A DNA stretch of 13,699 bases from Rubritepida sp. GTDB taxonomy: Bacteria; Pseudomonadota; Alphaproteobacteria; Acetobacterales; Acetobacteraceae. The position numbers and the translations under genes are program-made. The stretch spans positions 1 through 13,699 of the forward strand of contig JACMRO010000074.1 in assembly GCA_014376425.1 (NCBI GenBank), given 5' to 3'. Positions 1 to 5,925 of the stretch are shown piece after piece. The number at the start of each line of letters is the position of its first letter. Positions within the stretch are counted from its first letter, which is position 1. Below the pieces are notes generated by a model. That model had not been told where the DNA came from. It searched no databases and was given only the letters and a program-made list of their open reading frames with translations.

Positions 1-401
1 ATTTCTTCCCCGCCAACCTGATGCCGCTGGGCGACCGCATGGGGCTGCTGGACTTCCAGGACGCCGCGATAGGCAACCAGCTCTATGACCTGGTCTCCCT
101 GGTCGAGGACGCCCGGCGCGACGTGCCCGAGGCGCTGCGTGACGCCACCGTGGCGCAATACGCCGTGGCTACCGGCGCGCGCGAGATCGGGCCGGCCATG
201 GCGGTGCACGCCGCGCAGCGCCACCTGCGCGTGGCCGCCCTGTGGGTACCGCTGGACCGACGCGACGGCCGGCCGCGCTACCTGGAACACGGCCCGCGCT
301 GCTGGGCCCTGCTGGCCCGCGCGCTGCGCCACCCCGCAACCGCGCCGCTGCGCGACTTCCTCGACAGCCACGTGCCGCCGGCGCGGCGGGCCAACCCGTG
401 A
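1..401 (+). CDS. amgK: N-acetylmuramate/N-acetylglucosamine kinase (AmgK-like phosphotransferase), C-terminal part
   Basis: This is the 3' end of a kinase of the aminoglycoside-phosphotransferase (APH) fold; the start lies before the window. The reading frame begins at base 3 with FFPANLM, which fits the end of the APH catalytic-loop motif (HxDxxxxN). It is followed by GLLDFQDA, the APH counterpart of the DFG metal-binding motif, and then a helical C-terminal lobe. In AmgK/MurU organisms the enzyme phosphorylates the anomeric carbon of recycled N-acetylmuramic acid or N-acetylglucosamine in the cytoplasm. The specific name rests on the neighbour: the stop codon overlaps the murU start as GTGA, and amgK-murU is an established pair. 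Without murU I would call it only an APH-family kinase. TGA stop at 399-401. Confidence 0.82.
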   Translation, partial: FFPANLMPLGDRMGLLDFQDAAIGNQLYDLVSLVEDARRDVPEALRDATVAQYAVATGAREIGPAMAVHAAQRHLRVAALWVPLDRRDGRPRYLEHGPRCWALLARALRHPATAPLRDFLDSHVPPARRANP

Positions 402-1102
402 AGGGCATGGTGCTGGCCGCCGGGCTGGGCCAGCGCATGCGGCCGCTGACCGCGCACACCGCCAAGCCGCTGCTGATGCTGCGTGGGCGCTCCCTGCTTG
501 ATCACGCGCTGGACCGGCTGTTCGAATCGGGCGTGCATGACGCCGTGGTGAACGCACACTGGCAGGCCGCCCGGGTGGTCGCCGCCATGGCCGGGCGGGA
601 CCCCCCGCGCACCCGCATCCAGCTGGAGGCCGAGCTGCTGGAGACTGGCGGCGGGGTGCGCCAGGCGCTGCCCTGGCTGGGCGCCGACCCTTTTCCGGTG
701 ATCAATGGCGACGCCTTCTGGCTGGATGGGCCGACGCCGGCGCTGACCCGCCTGCGCCGGCATTTCGACCCCGCGCGGATGGACGCGTTGCTGCTGCTGG
801 TGCGCACCACCCAGGTCGAGAACGAGGTGGGCCGGGGCGACTTCCTGATGGACGGGCTGGGGCTGCTGGCCCGCCCGGCGGCGCACCAGCTGGCGCCCTA
901 CGTCTTCTCGGGCATCCAGATGTTGGACCCCGCGCTGGTCGCGGCCGAGGCGCCGGGGCGGTTCAGCCTCAACCGCTGCTACGACCGCGCTGCCGCCGCG
1001 GGGCGGCTACACGGCCTGGTGCATGACGGCGTGTGGTTCCATCTCTCCACCCCGCCCGACCTGGCGCGGGCCGGGCAGCGGCTGGCTTCAGGGCTGCTCT
1101 AG
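398..1102 (+). CDS. murU: N-acetylmuramate alpha-1-phosphate uridylyltransferase
   Basis: Nucleotidyltransferase of 234 residues, the usual MurU size. It transfers UMP to sugar 1-phosphate, giving UDP-MurNAc (or UDP-GlcNAc), and so returns recycled wall sugars to peptidoglycan synthesis while bypassing de novo fosfomycin-sensitive steps. The N-terminus carries the nucleotide-binding signature LAAGLGQRMRPLT (residues 6-18) and a following AKPLL lysine motif. VINGDAFW contains the metal-binding aspartate (about residue 105). The GTG at 398 is chosen because it overlaps the upstream TGA (GTGA) and sits just before the conserved motif; ATG at 407 is the alternative. The 3' end overlaps the convergent gene on the other strand by 15 bases. 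In related genomes addB/addA often follow; they do not follow here. Confidence 0.88.
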   Translation: MKGMVLAAGLGQRMRPLTAHTAKPLLMLRGRSLLDHALDRLFESGVHDAVVNAHWQAARVVAAMAGRDPPRTRIQLEAELLETGGGVRQALPWLGADPFPVINGDAFWLDGPTPALTRLRRHFDPARMDALLLLVRTTQVENEVGRGDFLMDGLGLLARPAAHQLAPYVFSGIQMLDPALVAAEAPGRFSLNRCYDRAAAAGRLHGLVHDGVWFHLSTPPDLARAGQRLASGLL

Positions 1103-2293
1103 CGGTTCGCCCAGGCCAGGGGCCACCAGGGCCGCGCGCAACAGCACCACCTCGTCGAGCAGGTCGCGTGCCTGCATGCCCTGAAGGGGCGACATCAGCC
1201 GGGCGCGCAGCAGCCGGTGCGGGCCACGGGCCAAAGCCGGCTCGACCTCCGGGAAGGGCCCTTCGGTGGCGTCGGGCAGCAGCGAGACCATCACGAAATG
1301 GATGTTGCGGCCGATGCCCTCCAGCGCCTCGGCGGTCTGCAGGAACTCGCGCCCCGGGTCGGTCCCCTCGCGCACCACCTGCAGCACCAATTTGCTGGCA
1401 AGTGACCGGATCGAGCGGCGAAACCGCTCGACCGCGCGTAGCATGGCCACCTGCGCCCATTCCTGGGTCATGTCATGATTGTGCAGGATGCAGGCATGGC
1501 CGTGCCGCTGCTCGTAACCGGGGTTGTGGCACTGCCAGAAGCGGCCGTCCGGCCGGTCCTCGAGCGGGATGGTGCGCCACGCATCCGGGTCCAGGAATTG
1601 TTCGAAATCATCGGCGAGAATGGCACGGATGATGGCGGGGCTGGTGGAGCACCAGTCGAAGGGGCCGCTCCAGCGCTTGAGGTCGAAGCGTTTCAGAAGG
1701 CCGGCGGTGAAGCCATCCTGGCCCAGGCTGATATGGGTGCTGAGGCCCACCCCGGCCTGGGGCGGCAACAGCCGGTTGCGCAGCGCGGCTTCCAGGGGCG
1801 CCGCGTGACGCGCGGCAAACTCCCCGCTGCCCATGCTGGCGGAGATGAAGCGGAAGACGAATTCCTCCAGCGGCACCTCGTCGAAGGTGGCGCCCATCAG
1901 TTGGCGCCAGACGCGCAGGCCCTCGGCCCCCGCCTCGCGACCCAGCATGGCGCGGAAGACACCATTGACCACGCTGTCGAAGAGATCGTCCGATCGCGGC
2001 CGCGCCAGGGCCCCGGGCGAGGCAAGGAGCCCCGCCAGCAGGCCCGCCACGGCGCCTGCCGGGTCGTCCTGCAGGGCCGGCAGCAGCTTGGCCAGCGCGG
2101 CCTGCCGTTCCGCGTCGCCGGACGGGCGGCCGAGCAGGGCAAGGGTTGCGCCGTCCAGCAGTCCCGCGGCCATGCAGGTCGAATCCGGTTCCTCGGGCCG
2201 GCCGGCGTGGCCCAGCCCGAAAGCCCGCCGCAGGCTGACCCGGGCCGGCTGACCGGTGGAAGGAGCGTCTTCCCCCACCGGCCCGTTGGTCAC
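1088..2293 (-). CDS. DUF4214-like plus DUF1796 (papain-like) fusion protein
   Basis: Protein of 401 residues with unknown function. Residues about 102-160 (DSVVNGVFRAMLGREAGAEG, then a helix ending SGEF) match the DUF4214 pattern of 'LgRepdaaGl...fi.S.EF'. Residues about 185-390 look like DUF1796, a putative papain-like cysteine peptidase family, through HISLG at 187-191 and SGPFDWCSTS at 209-218, with a His-rich stretch (CHNPGYEQRHGHACILHNHD) near 255-274. Relatives usually have a cysteine shortly after the SLG motif; here SLGQDG has glycine, so peptidase activity is doubtful unless another cysteine (Cys215, Cys255 or Cys268) serves. The GTG start overlaps the rpsD stop (GTGA), so it is probably translated from the rpsD message. 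DUF4214 occurs in surface and glycan-related proteins, and some DUF1796 genes lie in polysaccharide loci, but no substrate can be named. No signal peptide is evident. Confidence 0.75.
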   Translation of the reverse strand: MTNGPVGEDAPSTGQPARVSLRRAFGLGHAGRPEEPDSTCMAAGLLDGATLALLGRPSGDAERQAALAKLLPALQDDPAGAVAGLLAGLLASPGALARPRSDDLFDSVVNGVFRAMLGREAGAEGLRVWRQLMGATFDEVPLEEFVFRFISASMGSGEFAARHAAPLEAALRNRLLPPQAGVGLSTHISLGQDGFTAGLLKRFDLKRWSGPFDWCSTSPAIIRAILADDFEQFLDPDAWRTIPLEDRPDGRFWQCHNPGYEQRHGHACILHNHDMTQEWAQVAMLRAVERFRRSIRSLASKLVLQVVREGTDPGREFLQTAEALEGIGRNIHFVMVSLLPDATEGPFPEVEPALARGPHRLLRARLMSPLQGMQARDLLDEVVLLRAALVAPGLGEPLEQP

Positions 2294-2907
2294 CGCGAGT
2301 AGAACTCGACGACCAGGTTGGGCTCCATCTGCACCGGGTAGGGCACATCGGACAGCTTCGGTGCCCGGAGGAACTTGCCGCGCATCGCCCGGTGATCGAC
2401 TTCGATGTATTCGGGCACATCGCGCTCGGCGCTCTGCGTCGCATCGAGCAGCACGGTCAGTTGCTTGGACTTCTCCTTCACCTCGATCGTGTCGTTGTCC
2501 TTCACGATGTAGGAGCCGATGTTCAGCCGCTTGCCGTTGACCAGGATGTGACCGTGGTTAACGAACTGCCGCGCCGCGAAGGGCGTGATCGCCAGCTTCA
2601 TCCGGTAGATCACGCAGTCCAGCCGGCGCTCCAGCAGCTCGATCAGGTTCTCGGAAGTGTCGCCCTTGCGGCGCACTGCCTCATCGTAATACTTCCGGAA
2701 CTGCTTCTCGCCGATGTTGCCGTAGTAGCCCTTCAGCTTCTGCTTTGCCATCAGCTGGATGCCGAAGTCGGTCGGCTTGTTCTTGCGGCGCTGGCCGTGC
2801 TGGCCGGGGCCATACTCGCGCTTGCTGATCGGTGACTTGGCGCGGCCCCATAGGTTGACACCCAGGCGGCGGTTGATCTTGTACTTGGATTCGGCGCGTT
2901 TGGTCAT
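2290..2907 (-). CDS. rpsD: 30S ribosomal protein S4
   Basis: S4 of 205 residues, the canonical length. It binds 16S rRNA early in 30S assembly and helps decoding fidelity at the mRNA entry. The sequence begins MTKRAESKYKINRRLG and has the signature KREYGPGQHGQRRK. The S4 RNA-binding domain follows (LERRLDCVIYRMKLAITPFAARQFVNHGHILVNG), and the protein ends FYSR. It lacks the zinc-binding cysteines found in some S4 proteins. The ATG at 2905-2907 is chosen from S4 conservation, although the frame stays open to 3042. Standalone rpsD, outside the alpha operon, is normal in alphaproteobacteria. A promoter with near-consensus boxes lies at 3061-3089, leaving a leader of about 147 nt. S4 controls its own translation in some bacteria, so the structured leader could do the same here, by inference. 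Confidence 0.97.
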   Translation of the reverse strand: MTKRAESKYKINRRLGVNLWGRAKSPISKREYGPGQHGQRRKNKPTDFGIQLMAKQKLKGYYGNIGEKQFRKYYDEAVRRKGDTSENLIELLERRLDCVIYRMKLAITPFAARQFVNHGHILVNGKRLNIGSYIVKDNDTIEVKEKSKQLTVLLDATQSAERDVPEYIEVDHRAMRGKFLRAPKLSDVPYPVQMEPNLVVEFYSR

Positions 2908-2916
2908 GCGCATACA

Positions 2917-2933
2917 CCACCCGCAATGGGTGG
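2917..2933 (-). promoter_or_regulatory. Hairpin covering the rpsD ribosome-binding site
   Basis: In the rpsD message, CCACCC and GGGTGG pair with a 5-nt loop. The 3' arm (GGGUGG) is the only Shine-Dalgarno-like sequence and ends 9 nt before the ATG. The stem would therefore hide the ribosome-binding site when folded. A regulatory role is an inference. Confidence 0.45.
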
Positions 2934-3017
2934 GCCTTCTGTGGTTGCCTGACCCCTTATGGAGTTCGCGGCGGGTTGTCCCGGTAGTCCCAGCCCCCTT
3001 GCTCAGAGGCCGGGCGT

Positions 3018-3039
3018 GCAGGCGCCCCGAAGGCGCTGC
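3018..3039 (-). promoter_or_regulatory. Stem-loop in the rpsD leader
   Basis: GCGCC/GGCGC pair across a 5-nt loop, continued by a 3-bp GCA/TGC stem past a single bulged base. It lies about 15 nt downstream of the predicted rpsD transcription start. It could be part of an S4-responsive or stabilising leader structure. It does not look like a terminator: no U-run follows. Confidence 0.35.
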
Positions 3040-3060
3040 CACTTTCCCAGGAATGAAGGG

Positions 3061-3089
3061 GTCATAGGCGGCCGAAGAGGCCTTGTCAA
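3061..3089 (-). promoter_or_regulatory. Sigma70-type promoter for rpsD
   Basis: Read on the minus strand: a perfect -35 box TTGACA (3084-3089), a 17-bp spacer, and TATGAC (3061-3066) as the -10 box. Spacing is optimal. The predicted start near 3054 gives a leader of about 147 nt before rpsD. This is the best promoter match I found in the window and suits a highly expressed ribosomal gene. Confidence 0.7.
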
Positions 3090-3111
3090 AACCACGCGCA
3101 ACTCCTTACTG
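3083..3111 (+). promoter_or_regulatory. Possible divergent promoter for the 68-residue membrane protein
   Basis: TTGTCA (3083-3088), a 17-bp spacer and TTACTG (3106-3111). Its -35 box lies on the same bases as the rpsD -35 box, on the opposite strand. The expected start point falls on the ATG at 3118, which would give a leaderless message. That fits the lack of a Shine-Dalgarno sequence before this gene. The -10 box is weak. Confidence 0.3.
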
Positions 3112-3117
3112 CGGATT

Positions 3118-3324
3118 ATGCCAACACGCGAAGAAATCTTGGTTTTGGGGCTGACCGCCGGCGTGCTGGGCAGCCTGGTGGGTGGATTGATGCTGGGCGT
3201 GGGGCTCGGGCTGGCGGTGAATGGCGCGCATGTCGGTTGGCTGCTGGTGCTGCCGGCGGCGCCGGTGTCCGGGCTGCTGGGCTATATCCTGGCACGGCGG
3301 CTGGCGAGGCAATTACCGAAATAG
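3118..3324 (+). CDS. Small glycine-rich inner-membrane protein, function unknown
   Basis: I do not recognise a family. The 68 residues form two likely membrane helices: about 8-31 (VLGLTAGVLGSLVGGLMLGV, rich in GxxxG-type spacings that favour helix packing) and about 37-57 (VGWLLVLPAAPVSGLLGYIL). An Arg/Lys-rich tail (ARRLARQLPK) should face the cytoplasm. The ATG at 3118 is chosen because the upstream open frame (to 2959) is low-complexity and lies in the rpsD leader and promoter region. No ribosome-binding site is visible, so the message may be leaderless. It is transcribed away from rpsD and is followed 41 bp later by the broken receptor gene. Size, composition and G/C-rich third positions favour a real gene. 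Confidence 0.6.
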   Translation: MPTREEILVLGLTAGVLGSLVGGLMLGVGLGLAVNGAHVGWLLVLPAAPVSGLLGYILARRLARQLPK

Positions 3325-3365
3325 GCAGCGCAGGCATACTCCCACCCAGGAACGGGAGAGAGACC

Positions 3366-4334
3366 ATGGCCACACGCCGCAATATACTGGCCGCCACCCT
3401 GGCGGTGCCGGCACTTGCACAGGGCAGCTGGGCACCCGGCCGGGCGGTCACCCTGGTCGTGGGCTTCCCGCCCGGCGGGCAGACCGATTTCGCAGCCCGT
3501 GTGTTGCAGCCGGTCATGCAGCAGAGCCTGGGCGTGCCGGTGGTGATCGACAATCGTGGCGGTGCGTCGGGCAATATCGCGACAGAATACGTCATGCGCG
3601 GGCGCCCCGACGGCTAAACGCTTCTGGTCGGCAACAACTCGCCCATGGCCATCAACCCACACACCATGGACGGCATGACCATCGATCCGCGGGAGATGCT
3701 GGCGGTGGGCAATATGCTGCAATGCTCGCTGATACTGTGCACCCACCCTTCGATCAATGTGTCCAACGTGGCGCAGCTGCGCGCCTGGATCGCGGCCCAG
3801 CCTCGCCGGTCGATCAATTACGGCTCGTCCAGCGCCGGCGCCATGACCCATGTGGCGATGGAGCTGCTGCGCGAACGCCTGGGCAGCCCCGAGATGACGC
3901 ATGTGCCCTATCGCGGTTCGGGCCCGGCGATGCAGGACTTCATCGCCAATCGCTTCTCCCTGATGTTCGACGCGGCTTCGGTGGTCGCGCCATTCCTGCA
4001 GGCTCACCAGCTGCGTGGCGTGCTGGCCACGGGCGCGACCCCCAGCCCCGCCTTTCCCGCGGTGCAGACCGCGACCGCGCAGGGTATTGCCAACTTCACC
4101 TTCTACGCCTGGATCGGCCTTTTCGCGGCCGCCGGTACGCCACCCGAAATCGTCAGCCGGTTGAACGCCGCCCTGAACGCGGCGATGGCCGACCCGGCGA
4201 CGGCCGAGCGCATCACCGGCCGCGGCGACGAGCTGGGCGGCGGCACCCCGGAAAAGCTGCCGACCATGCTGGCAACCGATCACCGGTTGTGGGGCGAGGT
4301 TGTGCGCGCCAACAATATCCGCGCCAGCGGCTGA
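3366..4334 (+). pseudogene. Bug/TctC-family tripartite tricarboxylate transporter receptor, interrupted by an in-frame TAA
   Basis: The frame encodes a periplasmic solute-binding receptor of the Bug family. It has a Tat-like signal (MATRRNILAATLAVPALAQ), the core opening VTLVVGFPPGGQTDFAARVLQP, VVIDNRGGASGNIATEYV, PYRGSGPAMQDFIANRFSLMFD, and a normal C-terminus. Codon 84 (3615-3617) is TAA where relatives read Tyr in 'PDGYTLL'; the same frame continues at once as TLLVGNNSPMAINP. One base change from TAC or TAT explains it. Apart from that codon the 322-codon length is typical and no frameshift is seen. The gene is therefore a very recent pseudogene or a sequencing error. A purine-rich GGGAGAG precedes the ATG. 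No TctA/TctB membrane genes are adjacent, as is usual for orphan Bug proteins. The ligand is unknown. A downstream restart would lack the signal peptide. Confidence 0.85.
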
Positions 4335-4337
4335 TGG

Positions 4338-4378
4338 ATGCGGGCGGCGCTGATCGATGCATTCGTCGACCGCCGCAT
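4338..4378. terminator. Possible bidirectional terminator between convergent genes
   Basis: ATGCGGgCGG (4338-4347) pairs with CCGCCGCAT (4370-4378): a 9-bp stem with one bulged G and a long loop. It lies between the receptor stop (4334) and the cupin stop (4383-4385). Only a short T-run (GACTTT) follows on the plus strand and none on the minus strand, so termination efficiency is uncertain. Confidence 0.3.
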
Positions 4379-4382
4379 GACT

Positions 4383-4748
4383 TTAACCCGGCAGCGTCTC
4401 GAACTCCGCCGGGCTGGTGATCTCGATGAGCTCGAGATCATCGCTGTGCGCTACCTCCCGGTGCCTGACCATGGGCGGCTGCAGCGCCGTGCTGCCTGCC
4501 TGCAACAGCACCTCGCCCACATCCTCATATTCAAATCGCACCCAGCCCCGCAGCACCACCACGAACTGAAAGTCGAGCTGGTGGCGGTGCCATTTGGGCT
4601 CCGGATGTTCGCCGGGGATGGCGCGGATGACATGGGCGCCGAAGCCGCCCGCCGTCTCCGCCCGCACGCCCAGGTCGCGATATTCGAAGAAGGCCCGCAG
4701 GCCGCGCTCGAAACCCGCAGCGTCGGCATGGCGCACAAGGGTGGGCAT
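4383..4748 (-). CDS. Small cupin-domain protein
   Basis: Single-domain cupin of 121 residues, probably cytosolic. The first cupin motif is present as KWHRHQLDFQFVVVLRGWVRF: His54 and His56 are metal ligands, but the usual glutamate is replaced by Asp59 or Gln61. The second motif gives PPMVRHREVAHSDDLELIEI with His96. A metal-binding beta-barrel is therefore likely; the reaction or ligand cannot be told. The ATG at 4748 has no good ribosome-binding site of its own. Instead it overlaps (TGATG) the stop of an 18-codon ORF that does have one, so translation may be coupled. It is convergent with the receptor pseudogene and divergent from dsbB. No membrane segments or signal peptide are seen. Confidence 0.8.
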   Translation of the reverse strand: MPTLVRHADAAGFERGLRAFFEYRDLGVRAETAGGFGAHVIRAIPGEHPEPKWHRHQLDFQFVVVLRGWVRFEYEDVGEVLLQAGSTALQPPMVRHREVAHSDDLELIEITSPAEFETLPG

Positions 4749-4804
4749 CAGTAGGGCGCCCCGGCACAGCGTTTCGACGCGTCGCCGACCCAGATCGTGA
4801 GCAT
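4748..4804 (-). CDS. Putative 18-residue leader ORF before the cupin gene
   Basis: The minus strand encodes MLTIWVGDASKRCAGAPY and stops at TGA, whose last base is the A of the cupin ATG (TGATG). An AAGGA Shine-Dalgarno sequence lies 8 nt before its ATG, better than anything before the cupin start. Nearly all codons end in G or C, but that is expected from composition alone. It may be a coupling or leader peptide, or a chance ORF. No homology is claimed. Confidence 0.4.
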   Translation of the reverse strand: MLTIWVGDASKRCAGAPY

Positions 4805-4874
4805 GTTGCGTTTCCTTACCTGAATGCGCCCAGCTTGGGGTTGCCAGCGTCGGGAGGCAAATCCAGAAAACATC

Positions 4875-5342
4875 ATGGCAATTTTTGTCCTCGCCCTGGC
4901 GCTGGCGGCACCGGTCTTCGCCCGGCTGAGCGAAGGCTGGTTCGGCCTGGCCCCCTGTGAGCTGTGCCTGTGGCAGCGCGCACCTTACTGGGCGGCGGCC
5001 ACGCTCGCTCTGGCCGCGGCGTTGCGGCCTGCCGCGGCGCGCTGGCTCCTTGCCGGCGCGGCGTTGGCCGCCGCTACCTCAGCCATGCTCGGTGCCTTCC
5101 ACCTGGGCGTGGAATTCCGGTGGTGGCCATCCCCGCTGGCCGGTTGCGCCGCGCCGCAGGCGACCGGCGCTACGGTGGAGGAATTGATGCGCGGCATGGC
5201 AGCCGCCCCCACCAAGCCCTGCGATGAACCGGCGTATCTCATTCCGGGCCTGCCGCTTTCCATGGCCGCGATGAACACCATTTATGGCGTTGCCCTGGCC
5301 CTGGTGGCCCTAAGGGCGAGTTTGCAAGGACGCCGCCCATGA
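4875..5342 (+). CDS. dsbB: Disulfide bond formation protein B
   Basis: Inner-membrane quinone reductase of 155 residues that reoxidises DsbA and passes the electrons to ubiquinone. Four hydrophobic segments are visible. The first periplasmic loop has the redox pair in APCELCLWQR (Cys28 and Cys31), followed by Arg35 at the position of the quinone-binding arginine of E. coli DsbB. The second loop has Cys91 and Cys116 (GC...KPCDEP). The C-terminal segment (PLSMAAMNTIYGVALALVAL) is typical. The start is uncertain: ATG 4875 gives a normal N-terminus, but the nearest Shine-Dalgarno-like GGGAGG is about 17 nt away. ATG 4824 would add 17 polar residues. The stop overlaps coq7 (ATGA). DsbA is not in the window. 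Confidence 0.88.
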   Translation: MAIFVLALALAAPVFARLSEGWFGLAPCELCLWQRAPYWAAATLALAAALRPAAARWLLAGAALAAATSAMLGAFHLGVEFRWWPSPLAGCAAPQATGATVEELMRGMAAAPTKPCDEPAYLIPGLPLSMAAMNTIYGVALALVALRASLQGRRP

Positions 5343-5857
5343 CCACGCCGCGCGACTACCTGGAACGTCTCATCCGCGTCGATCACGCCGGCGAGTATGG
5401 CGCCAAGCGCATATATCAGGGCCAGCTGGCGGTGCTGCGCGGCACTAAATACCAGCCGATCATCGAACACATGCAGGCGCAGGAGGAGGTGCATCTGAAG
5501 CACTTTTCCAACCTGATAGGCGCCCGTCGGGTGCGGCCGACCGCCTTGCTGCCGCTATGGCACATCGCCGGCTTCGCACTCGGCGCCGCCACCGCCGCGC
5601 TGGGGCATCGCGCCGCGATGGCCTGCACGGTGGCGGTGGAGGAGGCGATAGACGAGCATTATGCCGCGCAGGAGCTGGCGCTGGGCGATGACGAAGCCGC
5701 TTTGCGCACGGATATTGGCCGCTTCCGGGCCGAGGAACTGGAGCATCGCGACACCGGCCTGGAACACGAGGCCGAGCTGACCCCGGGCTACCGTGTGCTT
5801 TCGGCCGTCATCAAGGCCGGCTGCAAGATTGCCATCAAGGTCACTGAACGCGTCTGA
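5339..5857 (+). CDS. coq7: Coq7-family demethoxyubiquinone hydroxylase
   Basis: Membrane-associated di-iron monooxygenase of 172 residues that hydroxylates the ring of 3-demethoxyubiquinol, the next-to-last step of ubiquinone synthesis. The ferritin-like ligand set is complete: Glu19 in RVDHAGEYGA, Glu49-x-x-His52 in QEEVHLKHF, Glu101 in VAVEEAIDEHY, and Glu133-x-x-His136 in AEELEHRD. A hydrophobic helix (about 72-88) fits peripheral membrane attachment. This form (about 170 residues, not the flavin enzyme UbiF) is typical of alphaproteobacteria. The ATG is contained in the dsbB stop overlap (ATGA), so translation is likely coupled to dsbB, an enzyme that uses ubiquinone as electron acceptor. 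The end (KVTERV) matches the usual Coq7 terminus. Confidence 0.93.
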   Translation: MTTPRDYLERLIRVDHAGEYGAKRIYQGQLAVLRGTKYQPIIEHMQAQEEVHLKHFSNLIGARRVRPTALLPLWHIAGFALGAATAALGHRAAMACTVAVEEAIDEHYAAQELALGDDEAALRTDIGRFRAEELEHRDTGLEHEAELTPGYRVLSAVIKAGCKIAIKVTERV

Positions 5858-5865
5858 ATTTTTGC

Positions 5866-5880
5866 TGGCACAATTCTTGA
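5866..5880 (+). promoter_or_regulatory. Degenerate sigma54 (-24/-12) promoter-like sequence
   Basis: TGGCAC, 5 bp, TTGA. This aligns with the sigma54 consensus TGGCACG-N4-TTGC with correct GG-to-GC spacing, but the invariant C at -12 is A. It lies just upstream of the cluster that contains rpoN itself. The mismatch makes function doubtful. Confidence 0.2.
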
Positions 5881-5889
5881 CCGATGTTG

Positions 5890-5919
5890 TTGACCCTACC
5901 GTGTCACGTCTTGCATAGA
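5890..5919 (+). promoter_or_regulatory. Weak sigma70-like promoter before kdsD
   Basis: TTGACC (5890-5895), an 18-bp spacer and CATAGA (5914-5919). The start would fall at about 5926, exactly on the GTG proposed for kdsD, which has no Shine-Dalgarno sequence. The -10 match is poor. Confidence 0.25.
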
Positions 5920-5925
5920 CCCGTC

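Noticed and set aside
1475..2302. Plus-strand frame opposite the DUF1796 gene
   Set aside because: No motif, Gly/Arg/Gln-rich; the minus frame has recognisable domain patterns and the coupled start.
2908..3042. N-terminal extension of rpsD to 3042
   Set aside because: S4 conservation begins at MTKRAESKYK (2907), and the extension covers the leader hairpins.
3615..3617. Programmed readthrough or recoding of TAA in the receptor gene
   Set aside because: TAA is the least readthrough-prone stop, is not used for selenocysteine or pyrrolysine, and no adjacent recoding structure is evident; a point mutation is simpler.
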